The notes under the pieces are model-generated. The model saw nothing but the letters and a program-made list of their open reading frames with translations. It made no database searches and was not told the DNA's origin. The position numbers and the translations under genes were made by a program. DNA of 64,000 nucleotides from Flavobacteriaceae bacterium UBA6268 (GTDB lineage: Bacteria > Bacteroidota > Bacteroidia > Flavobacteriales > Flavobacteriaceae), in the NCBI GenBank assembly GCA_002440705.1, contig DJVA01000049.1, positions 1 to 64,000 of the forward strand. The letters run 5' to 3'. Positions within the stretch are counted from its first letter, which is position 1. Each line of letters begins with the position of its first letter. This document shows, one piece after another, positions 16,427-25,771 of the stretch.

Positions 16427-17380
16427 ATGAGTTTTTTTAAAAGCATATTTTCCAAAGAAAAGAAGGAAACCCTCGACAAAGGATTGGAGAAATCCAAAAC
16501 CTCCTTTTTCGATAAACTGTCCAAAGCCGTTGCCGGAAAGAGCAAGGTGGATGACGACGTGTTGGATAACCTTGAAGAAGTGCTGGTCTCCAGTGATGTA
16601 GGGGTCAATACCACCCTTAAAATCATCGATCGCATTGAGGCTCGGGTGGCAAAGGATAAATACTTGGGAACCGATGAACTTAACCAAATCCTTCGGGAGG
16701 AAATTGCAGGACTTTTAAGCGAAACCCATTCGGGCAATGCTAGTGAATTTCACATTCCGTCCGGTAAGAAACCTTATGTAATTATGGTGGTTGGAGTGAA
16801 TGGGGTTGGGAAAACCACGACCATCGGGAAATTGGCATTTCAATTTAAAAAGGCGGGAAAAAAAGTGATTTTGGGGGCAGCCGATACCTTCCGCGCTGCT
16901 GCTATTGACCAATTGCAAATTTGGGCCGACCGTACTGAAGTGCCCATCGTTAAGCAAAGCATGGGAAGCGATCCGGCTAGTGTGGCGTTCGATACCTTGC
17001 AAAGCGCTGTAAAACAGGATGCCGATGTGGTCATTATCGATACTGCGGGACGACTTCACAATAAAGTAAACCTCATGAACGAGTTGACCAAGGTAAAGCG
17101 CGTCATGCAAAAGGTAATTCCCGAAGCACCCCACGAAGTTTTGTTGGTGCTGGATGGTTCTACTGGGCAAAATGCATTCGAGCAGGCCAAGCAGTTCACA
17201 GCCGCTACCGAGGTGACTTCCCTGGCGGTGACCAAACTGGACGGGACCGCAAAGGGTGGTGTGGTCATAGGGATCAGTGACCAGTTTCAAATTCCGGTGA
17301 AATACATCGGCGTAGGTGAGGGCATGGAAGACCTACAGGTGTTCAATAAACTGGAATTTGTGGATTCTTTTTTTAAGTAA
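16427..17380 (+). CDS. ftsY: Signal recognition particle receptor FtsY
   Basis: The 317-residue protein has the SRP GTPase N and G domains: P-loop GVNGVGKT (123-130), DTFRAAAIDQL, DTAGRLHNK and TKLDGTAKGG. It binds the SRP ribosome-nascent-chain complex at the membrane and hands it to the Sec translocon. The acidic A domain of enterobacterial FtsY is essentially missing, as in many Bacteroidota. No TAnnTTTG box was found just upstream; the preceding 90 bp hold the rpm terminator and the palindromic element. Confidence 0.96.
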   Translation: MSFFKSIFSKEKKETLDKGLEKSKTSFFDKLSKAVAGKSKVDDDVLDNLEEVLVSSDVGVNTTLKIIDRIEARVAKDKYLGTDELNQILREEIAGLLSETHSGNASEFHIPSGKKPYVIMVVGVNGVGKTTTIGKLAFQFKKAGKKVILGAADTFRAAAIDQLQIWADRTEVPIVKQSMGSDPASVAFDTLQSAVKQDADVVIIDTAGRLHNKVNLMNELTKVKRVMQKVIPEAPHEVLLVLDGSTGQNAFEQAKQFTAATEVTSLAVTKLDGTAKGGVVIGISDQFQIPVKYIGVGEGMEDLQVFNKLEFVDSFFK

Positions 17381-17491
17381 TCAAAATTATACGTTTTAAA
17401 GTATCCCCAGATTTAGTCACAGCGAATTTAGGAGAAGTTTAAAAAGGGATTCTTTTTTTGATTACATTCGCTGCCAAATTTTCACCCCTAT

Positions 17492-18076
17492 ATGATTCAC
17501 CCGCATACCGAGTTGAAATTCATCAACGATGAGGTGGGCCACGGTGTCGTCGCCACTCAGTTCATTCCTACCGGCACCATTACTTGGGTCATGGACCAAT
17601 TGGACCGCGAATTTACCCCCAAGCAATTCCAAAAAATGAACGCCCTATACCAAAACATTCTGGAAACCTACACCTTCCGGACCAGTAAGGGCAACTTGGT
17701 ATTGTGCTGGGATCATGGGCGTTTTGTGAACCACAGTTTCAAGTCCAATTGCATTTCCACAGCCTACGATTTTGAAATAGCCGTAAGGGATATCCAGCCT
17801 GGGGAACAACTTACGGACGATTATGGGTACTTGAACATTACAGAGCCTTTCAAGGCAGTGGATGAAGGGACCAAACGCAAAACCGTATATCCAAACGATC
17901 TTGAAAAGTATCACCAATTATGGGACAAACAATTGGCGAACAGTTTCCCCAAGATTGCGGAGGTCGCCCAACCACTTACACCCTTACTGTCCGAAAAAAC
18001 AAAAAAAGAAATCGATCTGGTGCTTTCTGGCAAAAAACCTTTGGCCTCAATCTTGGAATTGTATTATAGGAAATAG
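17492..18076 (+). CDS. SET domain-containing protein
   Basis: The 194-residue protein has SET methyltransferase hallmarks: GRFVNHSFKSNC (Asn80-His81-Ser82) and GEQLTDDYGYLN with the catalytic-type tyrosine at 111. There are no pre-SET or post-SET cysteine clusters, so it is a minimal SET domain of about 120 residues with a helical C-terminal extension. It probably methylates lysine on a protein; the substrate is unknown. Position between ftsY and rimO suggests, but does not prove, a translation-linked target such as a ribosomal protein. Confidence 0.8.
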   Translation: MIHPHTELKFINDEVGHGVVATQFIPTGTITWVMDQLDREFTPKQFQKMNALYQNILETYTFRTSKGNLVLCWDHGRFVNHSFKSNCISTAYDFEIAVRDIQPGEQLTDDYGYLNITEPFKAVDEGTKRKTVYPNDLEKYHQLWDKQLANSFPKIAEVAQPLTPLLSEKTKKEIDLVLSGKKPLASILELYYRK

Positions 18077-18101
18077 CCATTTCCATTCGCCAAGTTTCAA
18101 G

Positions 18102-18109
18102 TATCTTTG
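18102..18109 (+). promoter_or_regulatory. Promoter -7 box TATCTTTG
   Basis: A perfect TAnnTTTG box lies 18 bp before the rimO ATG, consistent with a short leader. It also shows that the in-frame TTG at 18107 is promoter sequence, not a start. Confidence 0.6.
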
Positions 18110-18127
18110 CGATTCCAAAATAGGCTC

Positions 18128-19438
18128 ATGCGTACCAAAAGTTTAAAGAAGAACAAAATCAATGTGGTGACCCTTGGCTGCTCCAAAAATGTCTACGACA
18201 GTGAAGTGTTGATGGGTCAATTACGTGCCAACAACAAGGAGGTAGTACATGAAGAGGAAGGCAACATCGTAGTGATCAATACCTGTGGTTTCATTGCCAA
18301 TGCTAAAGAAGAAAGTGTCAATACCATCTTGGAATTTGTTCAAAAAAAGGAGGAAGGATTGGTGGATAAAGTCTTTGTGACAGGGTGCCTCTCCGAACGC
18401 TACAAACCAGACTTGCAGAAGGAAATTCCTCATGTGGACCAGTATTTTGGAACTACCGAGTTGCCCTCCCTCTTGAAGGCCTTGGGGGCCGATTATAAGC
18501 ACGAGCTCATTGGTGAACGTCTTACCACCACGCCCAAAAATTATGCTTATCTGAAAATTGCCGAAGGCTGTGATCGCCCATGTTCTTTTTGCGCCATCCC
18601 ACTGATGCGGGGCAAACACCGCAGCACACCGATTGAAGATTTGGTGACCGAAACTCAAAAATTGGCCGCCAACGGTGTCAAGGAATTAATTCTGATCGCG
18701 CAGGATCTAACCTATTATGGTTTGGACTTATATAAAAGGAGAGCTCTGGCCGACCTGCTTCAAGCATTGGTAAAAGTAGAAGGCATAGAATGGATACGTT
18801 TGCATTATGCTTTCCCAACAGGGTTTCCCATGGAAGTCCTTGACGTGATGCGCAACGAACCTAAAATATGTAACTACATCGACATTCCGTTGCAGCATAT
18901 TTCCGATACCATTCTTAAGTCCATGCGTCGGGGGACAACCCAAGCGAAGACAACAAAATTGCTGCAAGAGTTTAGGGATGAAGTACCGGGAATTGCCATC
19001 CGCACCACGCTCATTGTAGGATATCCTGGAGAGACAGAAGCCGATTTTCAATTGCTCAAGGACTGGGTTGCCGAAATGCGTTTCGAGCGCCTGGGGTGCT
19101 TTACCTATTCCCACGAAGAAAATACTCATGCGTTTCAATTGGAGGACGACGTCCCCGAGGAACTCAAAATGCAGCGGGCAAACGAAATCATGGAATTACA
19201 ATCCCAGATTTCCTGGGAATTGAACCAAGAAAAAATTGGGAAGCAATTTCGGGTATTGATCGATCGAAAAGAGGGCAGCTATTATGTGGGAAGAACCGAG
19301 TTTGATAGTCCGGATGTGGATAATGAAGTTTTGATCAATGCCGATGATGGCTATTTGCGGACCGGGGAATTCTTTGAAGTTGAAATTATGGATGCTTCTG
19401 ATTTTGACTTGTATGGAACCGTTGTTAAAACGCATTGA
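18128..19438 (+). CDS. rimO: Ribosomal protein S12 methylthiotransferase RimO
   Basis: This 436-residue radical-SAM enzyme adds a methylthio group to the conserved aspartate of ribosomal protein uS12. The N-terminal UPF0004 domain binds one 4Fe-4S cluster through Cys18 (TLGCSKN), Cys53 (NTCGF) and Cys87 (TGCLSERY). The radical-SAM cluster is CDRPCSFC (Cys148, 152, 155), and a TRAM domain closes the protein. The QQ-type motif of MiaB is absent and GCSKN favours RimO. The ATG at 18128 is chosen because the -7 box occupies the earlier in-frame start. Confidence 0.94.
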   Translation: MRTKSLKKNKINVVTLGCSKNVYDSEVLMGQLRANNKEVVHEEEGNIVVINTCGFIANAKEESVNTILEFVQKKEEGLVDKVFVTGCLSERYKPDLQKEIPHVDQYFGTTELPSLLKALGADYKHELIGERLTTTPKNYAYLKIAEGCDRPCSFCAIPLMRGKHRSTPIEDLVTETQKLAANGVKELILIAQDLTYYGLDLYKRRALADLLQALVKVEGIEWIRLHYAFPTGFPMEVLDVMRNEPKICNYIDIPLQHISDTILKSMRRGTTQAKTTKLLQEFRDEVPGIAIRTTLIVGYPGETEADFQLLKDWVAEMRFERLGCFTYSHEENTHAFQLEDDVPEELKMQRANEIMELQSQISWELNQEKIGKQFRVLIDRKEGSYYVGRTEFDSPDVDNEVLINADDGYLRTGEFFEVEIMDASDFDLYGTVVKTH

Positions 19439-19531
19439 TTTTTTTCAGAAATATAAAAGGTAGATCTATCACTTCCATCACTTTAAAATTTCTTACTACC
19501 TTTATTCACTTAAATAACCCATCTTTAGTTC

Positions 19532-20539
19532 ATGGAAAAAAGAATTGATGTTTTGAACATCGTACTTATTTTCTTGTCTTTGATTGTAGCGATTTTTATT
19601 CCCTTCAAGCTTTTTTTGTTTTCATATGCCATCTTGGGACCGCTCCACTATCTTACCGAAATTAATTGGTTAAAAGACAAAGGCTATTTTGTGTCTTCCA
19701 ATAGCAAATGGATAAAGGTTTTTATAATCTTTACCGTCTTTATCTCCATTTACCCTATTTATAAATTGTTTGATTTTGCATTGGACAATTCTTTTTCAGG
19801 ACTACTGAAATTTGTATCCGGAAATTATAAAATTTTTATCCTTACGGCCTTTCTTTTTTCTACAGGGTTGTTATTTTTTAGGAAAGCTTGGCAACTCGCT
19901 TTGAACCTATTGGCGAGTTTTATAATTGCGATTGGCATGTATTTTTTTCTACCCAAATGGTTATTCTTACTGGGATTGTTTTTGCCAACCATCGTCCATG
20001 TTTACCTTTTTACCCTTCTCTTCATGTTGTATGGCAATATGAAATCGAAGAGCGGGTTTGGTTTTTTGGGATCTGCACTCCTTTTATTGGTGCCTTTTTT
20101 CATTATCTTCATGAATATTGATGTGACGTCCTATATGGTTTCACAGCGAACAGCCACTATTTACGATGCCAGTAAATTCCTGAATCTAAATTACATTATG
20201 ACCGGGTTGTTTGATGGTTATAAAGATGGTAAATTTTATGTGCTGTCTCCGGTAGGGATCAAAGTTCAGATTTTTATTGCATTTGCTTATACCTACCATT
20301 ACTTAAATTGGTTTTCCAAAACTTCCATTATAGGCTGGAAAAAATCCCTAACCAAAAGAAAATCACTTTACATACTTTTAATCTGGGCTTCGGCCGTTGG
20401 GATTTATCTGTACGACTTCTATACAGGGCTTATAGCACTTTACTTTTTAAGTGTTTTACATGTTCTATTTGAGTTTCCCCTCAATGCAATAACCATTAAA
20501 TCCCTCTTTAGGTTTAAGAGAAAAAAAGTAGCTGTATAA
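19532..20539 (+). CDS. Multipass membrane protein with four membrane-embedded histidines, unrecognised
   Basis: I do not recognise this 335-residue protein. It has about nine or ten hydrophobic helices, few charges and a basic C-terminus. Its only four histidines (His39, 156, 256, 310) all lie in predicted membrane segments within short motifs: GPLHYLTE, IVHVY, YTYHYLNW and LHVLFEFP. Two follow an HxxxE pattern (His39/Glu43 and His310/Glu314), which suggests a membrane metal centre, loosely reminiscent of Brp/Blh-type or desaturase-like enzymes; this is inference. The gene is AT-rich relative to neighbours. The glycosyltransferase gene begins 2 bp after its stop, so they share an operon. Confidence 0.75.
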   Translation: MEKRIDVLNIVLIFLSLIVAIFIPFKLFLFSYAILGPLHYLTEINWLKDKGYFVSSNSKWIKVFIIFTVFISIYPIYKLFDFALDNSFSGLLKFVSGNYKIFILTAFLFSTGLLFFRKAWQLALNLLASFIIAIGMYFFLPKWLFLLGLFLPTIVHVYLFTLLFMLYGNMKSKSGFGFLGSALLLLVPFFIIFMNIDVTSYMVSQRTATIYDASKFLNLNYIMTGLFDGYKDGKFYVLSPVGIKVQIFIAFAYTYHYLNWFSKTSIIGWKKSLTKRKSLYILLIWASAVGIYLYDFYTGLIALYFLSVLHVLFEFPLNAITIKSLFRFKRKKVAV

Positions 20540-20541
20540 AA

Positions 20542-21750
20542 TTGTCTTTGAAGAAACTCCTAATTATAGGTCATACCTTTCCTGAGCCAAGTACTACCGC
20601 AGCAGGCCGTAGGATGATGCAGCTTATTTCCTTGTTTAAGGCGTTTGATTGGCAAATTGCATTTGCCACTAATGCTTCGCCTTCAGAATATTCCGAACAT
20701 TTGGAATTGCACGGAATCGATTGTCATTCCATCCTCTTGAACGATGCCTCTGTGGATGCTTGGCTTCTAAAGTTAGCACCCGATGCTGTGCTCTTTGATC
20801 GATTTCTCACTGAAGAACAGTTTGGATGGAAGGTAGTGGAGCAATGCCCCGACGCCCTTCGGATTTTGGACACCGAGGATTTACATTTTTTGAGGAAAGC
20901 AAGAGAAATAGCTTTTAAAAACAACGAACCTGTAAATTTTTATACCGAAACGGCCAAAAGAGAGTTGGCCAGCATCCTTCGATGCGATCTTTCTTTAATC
21001 ATTTCTTCGGTTGAAATGGAACTGCTTTCCAGACAATTTCATATTCCTGAAAACGTATTGTTCTACTTGCCCCTTTTTGTGGATGAAATCCCTCAATCCA
21101 TCCATTCCTTCGAGGAGCGGAAACATTTTATCACGGTTGGGAATTTTCAACACGCGCCCAATGCAGATTCGGTGATTTATTTGAAGGAATCCCTTTGGCC
21201 AGAAATAAGGAAATCCATTCCCGAAGCGCAGTTGCATTGCTATGGGGCATATGTGCCCAAAAACATTTCCTCCTTGCATGATGAAAAGAATGGCTTTTTG
21301 ATACAGGGATGGCTAGAAGATTTAGATGCTGCCATGAAACAGGCCCGGGTTTGTCTGGCGCCATTGCGTTTTGGGGCAGGAATAAAGGGAAAAATTATGG
21401 ATGCTACATGCAACGGAACTCCTGTTGTTACCACTAATATTGGGGCTGAAGGCATGTCTGGATTAGCAATAACAGCAAGCACAGAGGATGATTTTATACA
21501 GAATTCCCTAGAAGTTTACTTGAATAAAAACTCTTGGGGAAGGCAACAACAACAGGCCTTTCATGTTCTTGAGCACCATTTTTTAAAAAGTAATTTTCAG
21601 CAAAAGTTTTTTGATACAATAACCTGGATCCAAAAAAATTTAAAGACTTTCCGTGAAAATCATTTCATTGGGCAAATTTTGCAGCACCAATCACTTCAAG
21701 CAACCAAATACCTTGGGAAATGGATTGAGTTGAAAAATAAGCAGCTCTAA
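20542..21750 (+). CDS. Glycosyltransferase family 4-like protein
   Basis: The 402-residue protein starts with TTG, 2 bp after the preceding stop, at SLKKLLIIGHTFPEPST. It has a GT-B layout. The C-terminal half carries FITVGNFQHAPNADS and the donor-site stretch APLRFGAGIKGKIMDA followed by GTPVVTTNIGAEGM, typical of group 1 transferases. Donor and acceptor are unknown. Coupling to the four-histidine membrane protein suggests a joint role, perhaps in making or modifying a glycosylated lipid. No terminator was found after it. Confidence 0.8.
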   Translation: MSLKKLLIIGHTFPEPSTTAAGRRMMQLISLFKAFDWQIAFATNASPSEYSEHLELHGIDCHSILLNDASVDAWLLKLAPDAVLFDRFLTEEQFGWKVVEQCPDALRILDTEDLHFLRKAREIAFKNNEPVNFYTETAKRELASILRCDLSLIISSVEMELLSRQFHIPENVLFYLPLFVDEIPQSIHSFEERKHFITVGNFQHAPNADSVIYLKESLWPEIRKSIPEAQLHCYGAYVPKNISSLHDEKNGFLIQGWLEDLDAAMKQARVCLAPLRFGAGIKGKIMDATCNGTPVVTTNIGAEGMSGLAITASTEDDFIQNSLEVYLNKNSWGRQQQQAFHVLEHHFLKSNFQQKFFDTITWIQKNLKTFRENHFIGQILQHQSLQATKYLGKWIELKNKQL

Positions 21751-21835
21751 CCGCAGATAGCTATTTTTTATTCTTTTTGATTTGTTGTCTGACTCAAAAA
21801 TGTTAGGACGACAAAAATTAAGTATTTCTACTTAA

Positions 21836-21865
21836 TTGAAACAAAGGCGGTTAGGTATACTTTTG
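21836..21865 (+). promoter_or_regulatory. Promoter TTG-N19-TACTTTTG
   Basis: TTG at 21836-21838 and TACTTTTG at 21858-21865 are 19 bp apart, an exact flavobacterial housekeeping match. It gives the decarboxylase gene its own transcript with a leader near 15 nt. Confidence 0.7.
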
Positions 21866-21885
21866 ATTGGCGTAATGCGCAAGTT

Positions 21886-23139
21886 ATGGAACAACAAAAG
21901 GAAACCCCTTATCGTGTAGGGGAATGGTTGCCTAGCGATCGTTTGGTATTGGAAAATTGGTTGAAAGATTTGATTGTGGAAGTGGAGAACACACCAAAAC
22001 CTATGCATCCGGTGATCCTGGAATTAAAGGACCTTATTGAAAGTGATCCCAAACTATTCATGCTTTTTACTTTGATGTTCCAGCAGGTTCCGGAAAAATA
22101 CAAGCACAACCCAGCGGGGGGGCCACAGGTTCGTAACTATTTGCAAGCCTTGCAACTTATTAATACGGTGTTGACCAAAGCCCCCGAATTCAACCTTTCA
22201 GGGTTGGTGGGTTTTCCCATCAATGCCATATTTGACTATGCCATGGGGACTCACGCTGGTTTTGCGGCTTTTTTGGACGCAGGCCTCAATAAGCAACTCA
22301 AAAAGGTACTCAATGCATGGGGTACTTTCTTAAAGTCTGCCGATTCGGTGTATGTATTGAATAAAAATCCCAGAAGCGGATGGTTTGGGGAAGATGCTCG
22401 AAAGCAAATGCCTCATTTTGACGAAGAGTTTCAATGCGATCCTTTAGCACCGTACCATGGATTTGTTTCTTGGGACGATTTCTTTACGCGTAAATTTAGA
22501 GAGGGTGTAAGGCCAGTAGCCTCTCCCGATGATGATGCCATAATTGTTAATGCATGCGAGTCGGCTCCTTACCGAATGAGTGTGAATGTACACCATAAGG
22601 ACACGTTTTGGATAAAGGGCCAGCCGTATTCCTTGGGACATATGTTGAACCATGATTCCTGGACCCCAATTTTTGAAGGAGGGACCATTTACCAAGCCTT
22701 TTTGAGTGCCCTTAGTTACCATCGCTGGCATAGTCCGGTAAGTGGAACCATCAAGAAAGCCTATGTTATTGATGGTACTTATTATTCAGAAACCCCTGCG
22801 GAGGGATATGACCCCTCCGGACCCAATAAATCACAAGGTTTTATCACTGAAGTGGCGACACGGGCACTCATTTTCATCGAAGCAGATAACCCCAATATTG
22901 GCTTGATGTGTTTCATGCCAGTGGGCATGGCAGAGGTATCTACCTGCGACATTACCGTATACGAAGGACAGCATGTAAAAAAAGGGCAGGAAATAGGAAT
23001 GTTCCATTTTGGCGGATCTACCCATTGCCTTATTTTTCAACCCAAAGTCAAATTGGATTTTGACTTTCACGGGCAAACACCTGGGCTGAATTCCAGTAAC
23101 ATTCCCATCAATAGTCGTATCGCAACGGTTTTGAAGTAA
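21886..23139 (+). CDS. Phosphatidylserine decarboxylase-family protein, PsiD-like
   Basis: The 417-residue protein belongs to the phosphatidylserine decarboxylase superfamily, which makes a pyruvoyl cofactor by self-cleavage. The expected cleavage motif is GGST (376-379) in place of canonical LGST, and SYHRWHSPVSG (His279/His282) matches the processing site. Residues 1-150 form the extra N-terminal PSDC domain (HPVILELKDLIESDP) shared with fungal PsiD-type aromatic amino acid decarboxylases rather than bacterial membrane Psd. No membrane anchor is present. A soluble amino-acid or small-molecule decarboxylase is therefore more likely than a phospholipid enzyme; the substrate is unknown. It has its own consensus promoter. 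Confidence 0.8.
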   Translation: MEQQKETPYRVGEWLPSDRLVLENWLKDLIVEVENTPKPMHPVILELKDLIESDPKLFMLFTLMFQQVPEKYKHNPAGGPQVRNYLQALQLINTVLTKAPEFNLSGLVGFPINAIFDYAMGTHAGFAAFLDAGLNKQLKKVLNAWGTFLKSADSVYVLNKNPRSGWFGEDARKQMPHFDEEFQCDPLAPYHGFVSWDDFFTRKFREGVRPVASPDDDAIIVNACESAPYRMSVNVHHKDTFWIKGQPYSLGHMLNHDSWTPIFEGGTIYQAFLSALSYHRWHSPVSGTIKKAYVIDGTYYSETPAEGYDPSGPNKSQGFITEVATRALIFIEADNPNIGLMCFMPVGMAEVSTCDITVYEGQHVKKGQEIGMFHFGGSTHCLIFQPKVKLDFDFHGQTPGLNSSNIPINSRIATVLK

Positions 23140-23160
23140 TTGACCTTTCGTTTATTTCAA

Positions 23161-25653
23161 TCAATCCAAAACAAATACATTGCTGTTTACTAGGAAGAGA
23201 CTGTTTACAAAAAACAATTTGCCGTTTTCCCAAAAGGAACGGAACAAGACATCGTCCACAAAGTAAACCATGCTGCCATTACCGATGCGAGCTTCACCAA
23301 ATACCAAGGAATTTTTAAGACCGGCTTTGGCATCATTTCCGGAAAATCCAGAAACACTTTCGGCCGCTCCTTCAATGTACCCCACATTATAACCTTCTTC
23401 CAAAAATTGATAGGAATCATTTCCCAGTTTTAAACTGAAGTAGGTATTTCCGTAACCAAAGGCCATGGGATGAGAAGGGTCCAGCGTCACTTTATAAATG
23501 CTTCCCGTAATAAAATCCTTGACACTGGCACGTTCGCGTTGGTCGTATGGAATTAGATTTCCCTGTGGAGTACCCTCGTTTTCTTTGGTTTCGTTGGAAT
23601 GTTTCTTCAAGTCAAACCCTTCTTTACCTTCGAAAGTTTTAAGCGCATTATCAATGGCAATTACTTTGCCTCCCTGTTGTATCCAACTTTTCAATTCGCC
23701 AAGAGTACTTTCGCCAAAGACCCTCTGGTACCAACCACTGGGCAAAACCAATACATCGAATTTTTCGAGGTCGCTTACACTAAAGTCCCCAGTATCAATG
23801 GAAGTGATGGGATACTTTAAATCGACTTCCATGAAATGCCAAAGGGCACCATAACTTAATGAGGAAACACCGGGGCCTTTCAAAATGGCAATGCGGTTTT
23901 TATTGATGAGCTTAACATCTGTTGATCCGAAGTCCGTTCCGTTGTCACTAAAACTGGTGGGTGCAATATGCAAATTTCGACCGTGGGCATTTGCGGTGGT
24001 AGTGACGATTTCGGTAAAGTTGGGATTATTTCGGTTGTCGCTTTTTGTAATTACCAAACTTCCTTTGGGATACTGCTTACCTTGGATGCTCAATTCTTTT
24101 TCCGAAAAGCGTACACGGATGTCCTGTTTCAATAAATCGGCCAGGAATTGTGCATCCTGCATGCTGTTCCATGGTATAATATATCCTGCCACGGCTGATG
24201 TTGGTGCAACTTGATTGATGATTTTGAAATTAGGGTTGGTGCCATTGGCATTCACGAGGGCTGTACTGGCCACACAATCCAAGCCATAGGCATAGGGAAT
24301 ACTCCAAGCGGTAATATCGTAGGTAAGGGGCTCGGTTAATTTTGCATCGGGTTCAAAAAGCACCTTTACCATTTTGCCTTTGGGTTGATTGGTACTAACT
24401 ACTAAGGCTCCAGAAGCATCCATACTCCCTTTTTTGTTGTTTTGATAATTCCATCCGCTAACAGTTCCGCTATTGGCAAATCCGTATTTAATTTCATGCA
24501 AATCGAGCAAATGCGTAAGTTTTTGGATGTTGTCCGGATTGCCCCTCATTACGTAGCTTTTATAGGTTAGGTTTCCAGTGTCAAAAAACTTATGGAATTC
24601 GGTGTTTAGTTTTTTGGCATTTTGGGATGCAATTTCTACAGTAGATAACCCAGTGGTGGTGTGATGTGCCACCCTATCCACAAGAGTCAAAACAATTCCT
24701 TCGTCATTTAAAATTCCCAGACCGGCACGACCATGACCTGCTTGTTCGTAAGTCATGCCAATTGCACCCATGTACATGGGGTACGTATCCCCATAACTGG
24801 GATACAGGAGATCGAAAAATTGCCGAGTAAAAAACAGCCATCCTTCCTGATCAAAATATTTGGCATTGTTTTTTCCAATTTGGGTCTGGAAATCCCGTTG
24901 CCAGGGGCTAATGATTTCGTGGTAGGGTTCTGCCGCAGGAGCAAAATAATAGGGTTCATTAATGCCCTGTTCGTGAAAATCTACATGCACATGTGGCATC
25001 CACCGGTTGTAGACTTTTATACGTTGCTGGCTTTCAATTTGTGTAGCCCAGGCCCAATCACGGTTTAGGTCGAACAAATAATGGTTAGGTCTTCCGCCGG
25101 GCCATGGTTCGTTATGTTCCGCTGCTACTGGGTTTGTATCGTAGGGGGTAGCCTTTACCTGGTTATACCAGTTGGCGTAGCGGTCCCTTCCATCAGGGTT
25201 GATGCAAGGATCGATAATGACAACCGTATTTTCGAGCCAGGCTTTCTTTTCGGTAATGAGCTTGTACAAAGTTACCATAGCAGCTTCTGTGCTTGAAGCT
25301 TCGTTGCCATGCACATTGTAACTAAGCCAAACAATGGCGATATCGGGAGCAGCAGATCCCTCGATAATTCCAGCTTGCTTCAGGTTGTCTGTGCGTATTT
25401 TTTCGATGTTGGCCAAATTGGAGGGTGAGGATACAATGGCGTAAGTAAGAAGACGGCGCTCATTGGTTTTGCCATAACGGTGGTAGGTTACCATATTGCT
25501 ATTGGCTGCTACGTGCTCAAAATACCGGACCACATCGGCGTGCCTTGAAAATTGAGTACCGATTTCATACCCTAAAAACTCGGATGGAGATTGCAACTGG
25601 GCGTAAGTTATTAGGGAAATGAAAAAGAAACAAATGGCCAAACTTTTTTTCAT
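23161..25653 (-). CDS. Secreted M14 family zinc carboxypeptidase with C-terminal glutamine-amidotransferase-like domain
   Basis: The 830-residue protein begins MKKSLAICFFF with a signal peptide ending TYAQ. The M14 domain (about 25-350) shows His115/Glu118 in VHGNEAS, INPDGRDRY and His227 in VDFHEQG as the zinc and substrate motifs; the general-base glutamate is likely in GMTYEQAG. Residues from about 600 onward resemble a class I glutamine-amidotransferase-like fold (LVLPSGWY, then GGKVIAIDNA) with no obvious catalytic cysteine. It should remove residues from peptides or cell-wall fragments in the periplasm or outside the cell. No T9SS domain is evident. An in-frame ATG at 25674 is rejected because it precedes the signal peptide. 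Confidence 0.85.
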   Translation of the reverse strand: MKKSLAICFFFISLITYAQLQSPSEFLGYEIGTQFSRHADVVRYFEHVAANSNMVTYHRYGKTNERRLLTYAIVSSPSNLANIEKIRTDNLKQAGIIEGSAAPDIAIVWLSYNVHGNEASSTEAAMVTLYKLITEKKAWLENTVVIIDPCINPDGRDRYANWYNQVKATPYDTNPVAAEHNEPWPGGRPNHYLFDLNRDWAWATQIESQQRIKVYNRWMPHVHVDFHEQGINEPYYFAPAAEPYHEIISPWQRDFQTQIGKNNAKYFDQEGWLFFTRQFFDLLYPSYGDTYPMYMGAIGMTYEQAGHGRAGLGILNDEGIVLTLVDRVAHHTTTGLSTVEIASQNAKKLNTEFHKFFDTGNLTYKSYVMRGNPDNIQKLTHLLDLHEIKYGFANSGTVSGWNYQNNKKGSMDASGALVVSTNQPKGKMVKVLFEPDAKLTEPLTYDITAWSIPYAYGLDCVASTALVNANGTNPNFKIINQVAPTSAVAGYIIPWNSMQDAQFLADLLKQDIRVRFSEKELSIQGKQYPKGSLVITKSDNRNNPNFTEIVTTTANAHGRNLHIAPTSFSDNGTDFGSTDVKLINKNRIAILKGPGVSSLSYGALWHFMEVDLKYPITSIDTGDFSVSDLEKFDVLVLPSGWYQRVFGESTLGELKSWIQQGGKVIAIDNALKTFEGKEGFDLKKHSNETKENEGTPQGNLIPYDQRERASVKDFITGSIYKVTLDPSHPMAFGYGNTYFSLKLGNDSYQFLEEGYNVGYIEGAAESVSGFSGNDAKAGLKNSLVFGEARIGNGSMVYFVDDVLFRSFWENGKLFFVNSLFLVNSNVFVLD

Positions 25654-25744
25654 CGGAGTTGTTTTTTGGAGCATAAATATAGTAAAAGGAAGATTGTGTT
25701 TTTAACATTAACGTATCTTTAGTCCTTATACAGGAGATTCTGTT

Positions 25745-25752
25745 TATTTTTG
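25745..25752 (+). promoter_or_regulatory. Promoter -7 box TATTTTTG
   Basis: A perfect TAnnTTTG box lies 19 bp before the bshC ATG. No TTG at the expected -33 position was found. Confidence 0.5.
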
Positions 25753-25771
25753 TGTTAGTTTTCAAAAAAAG

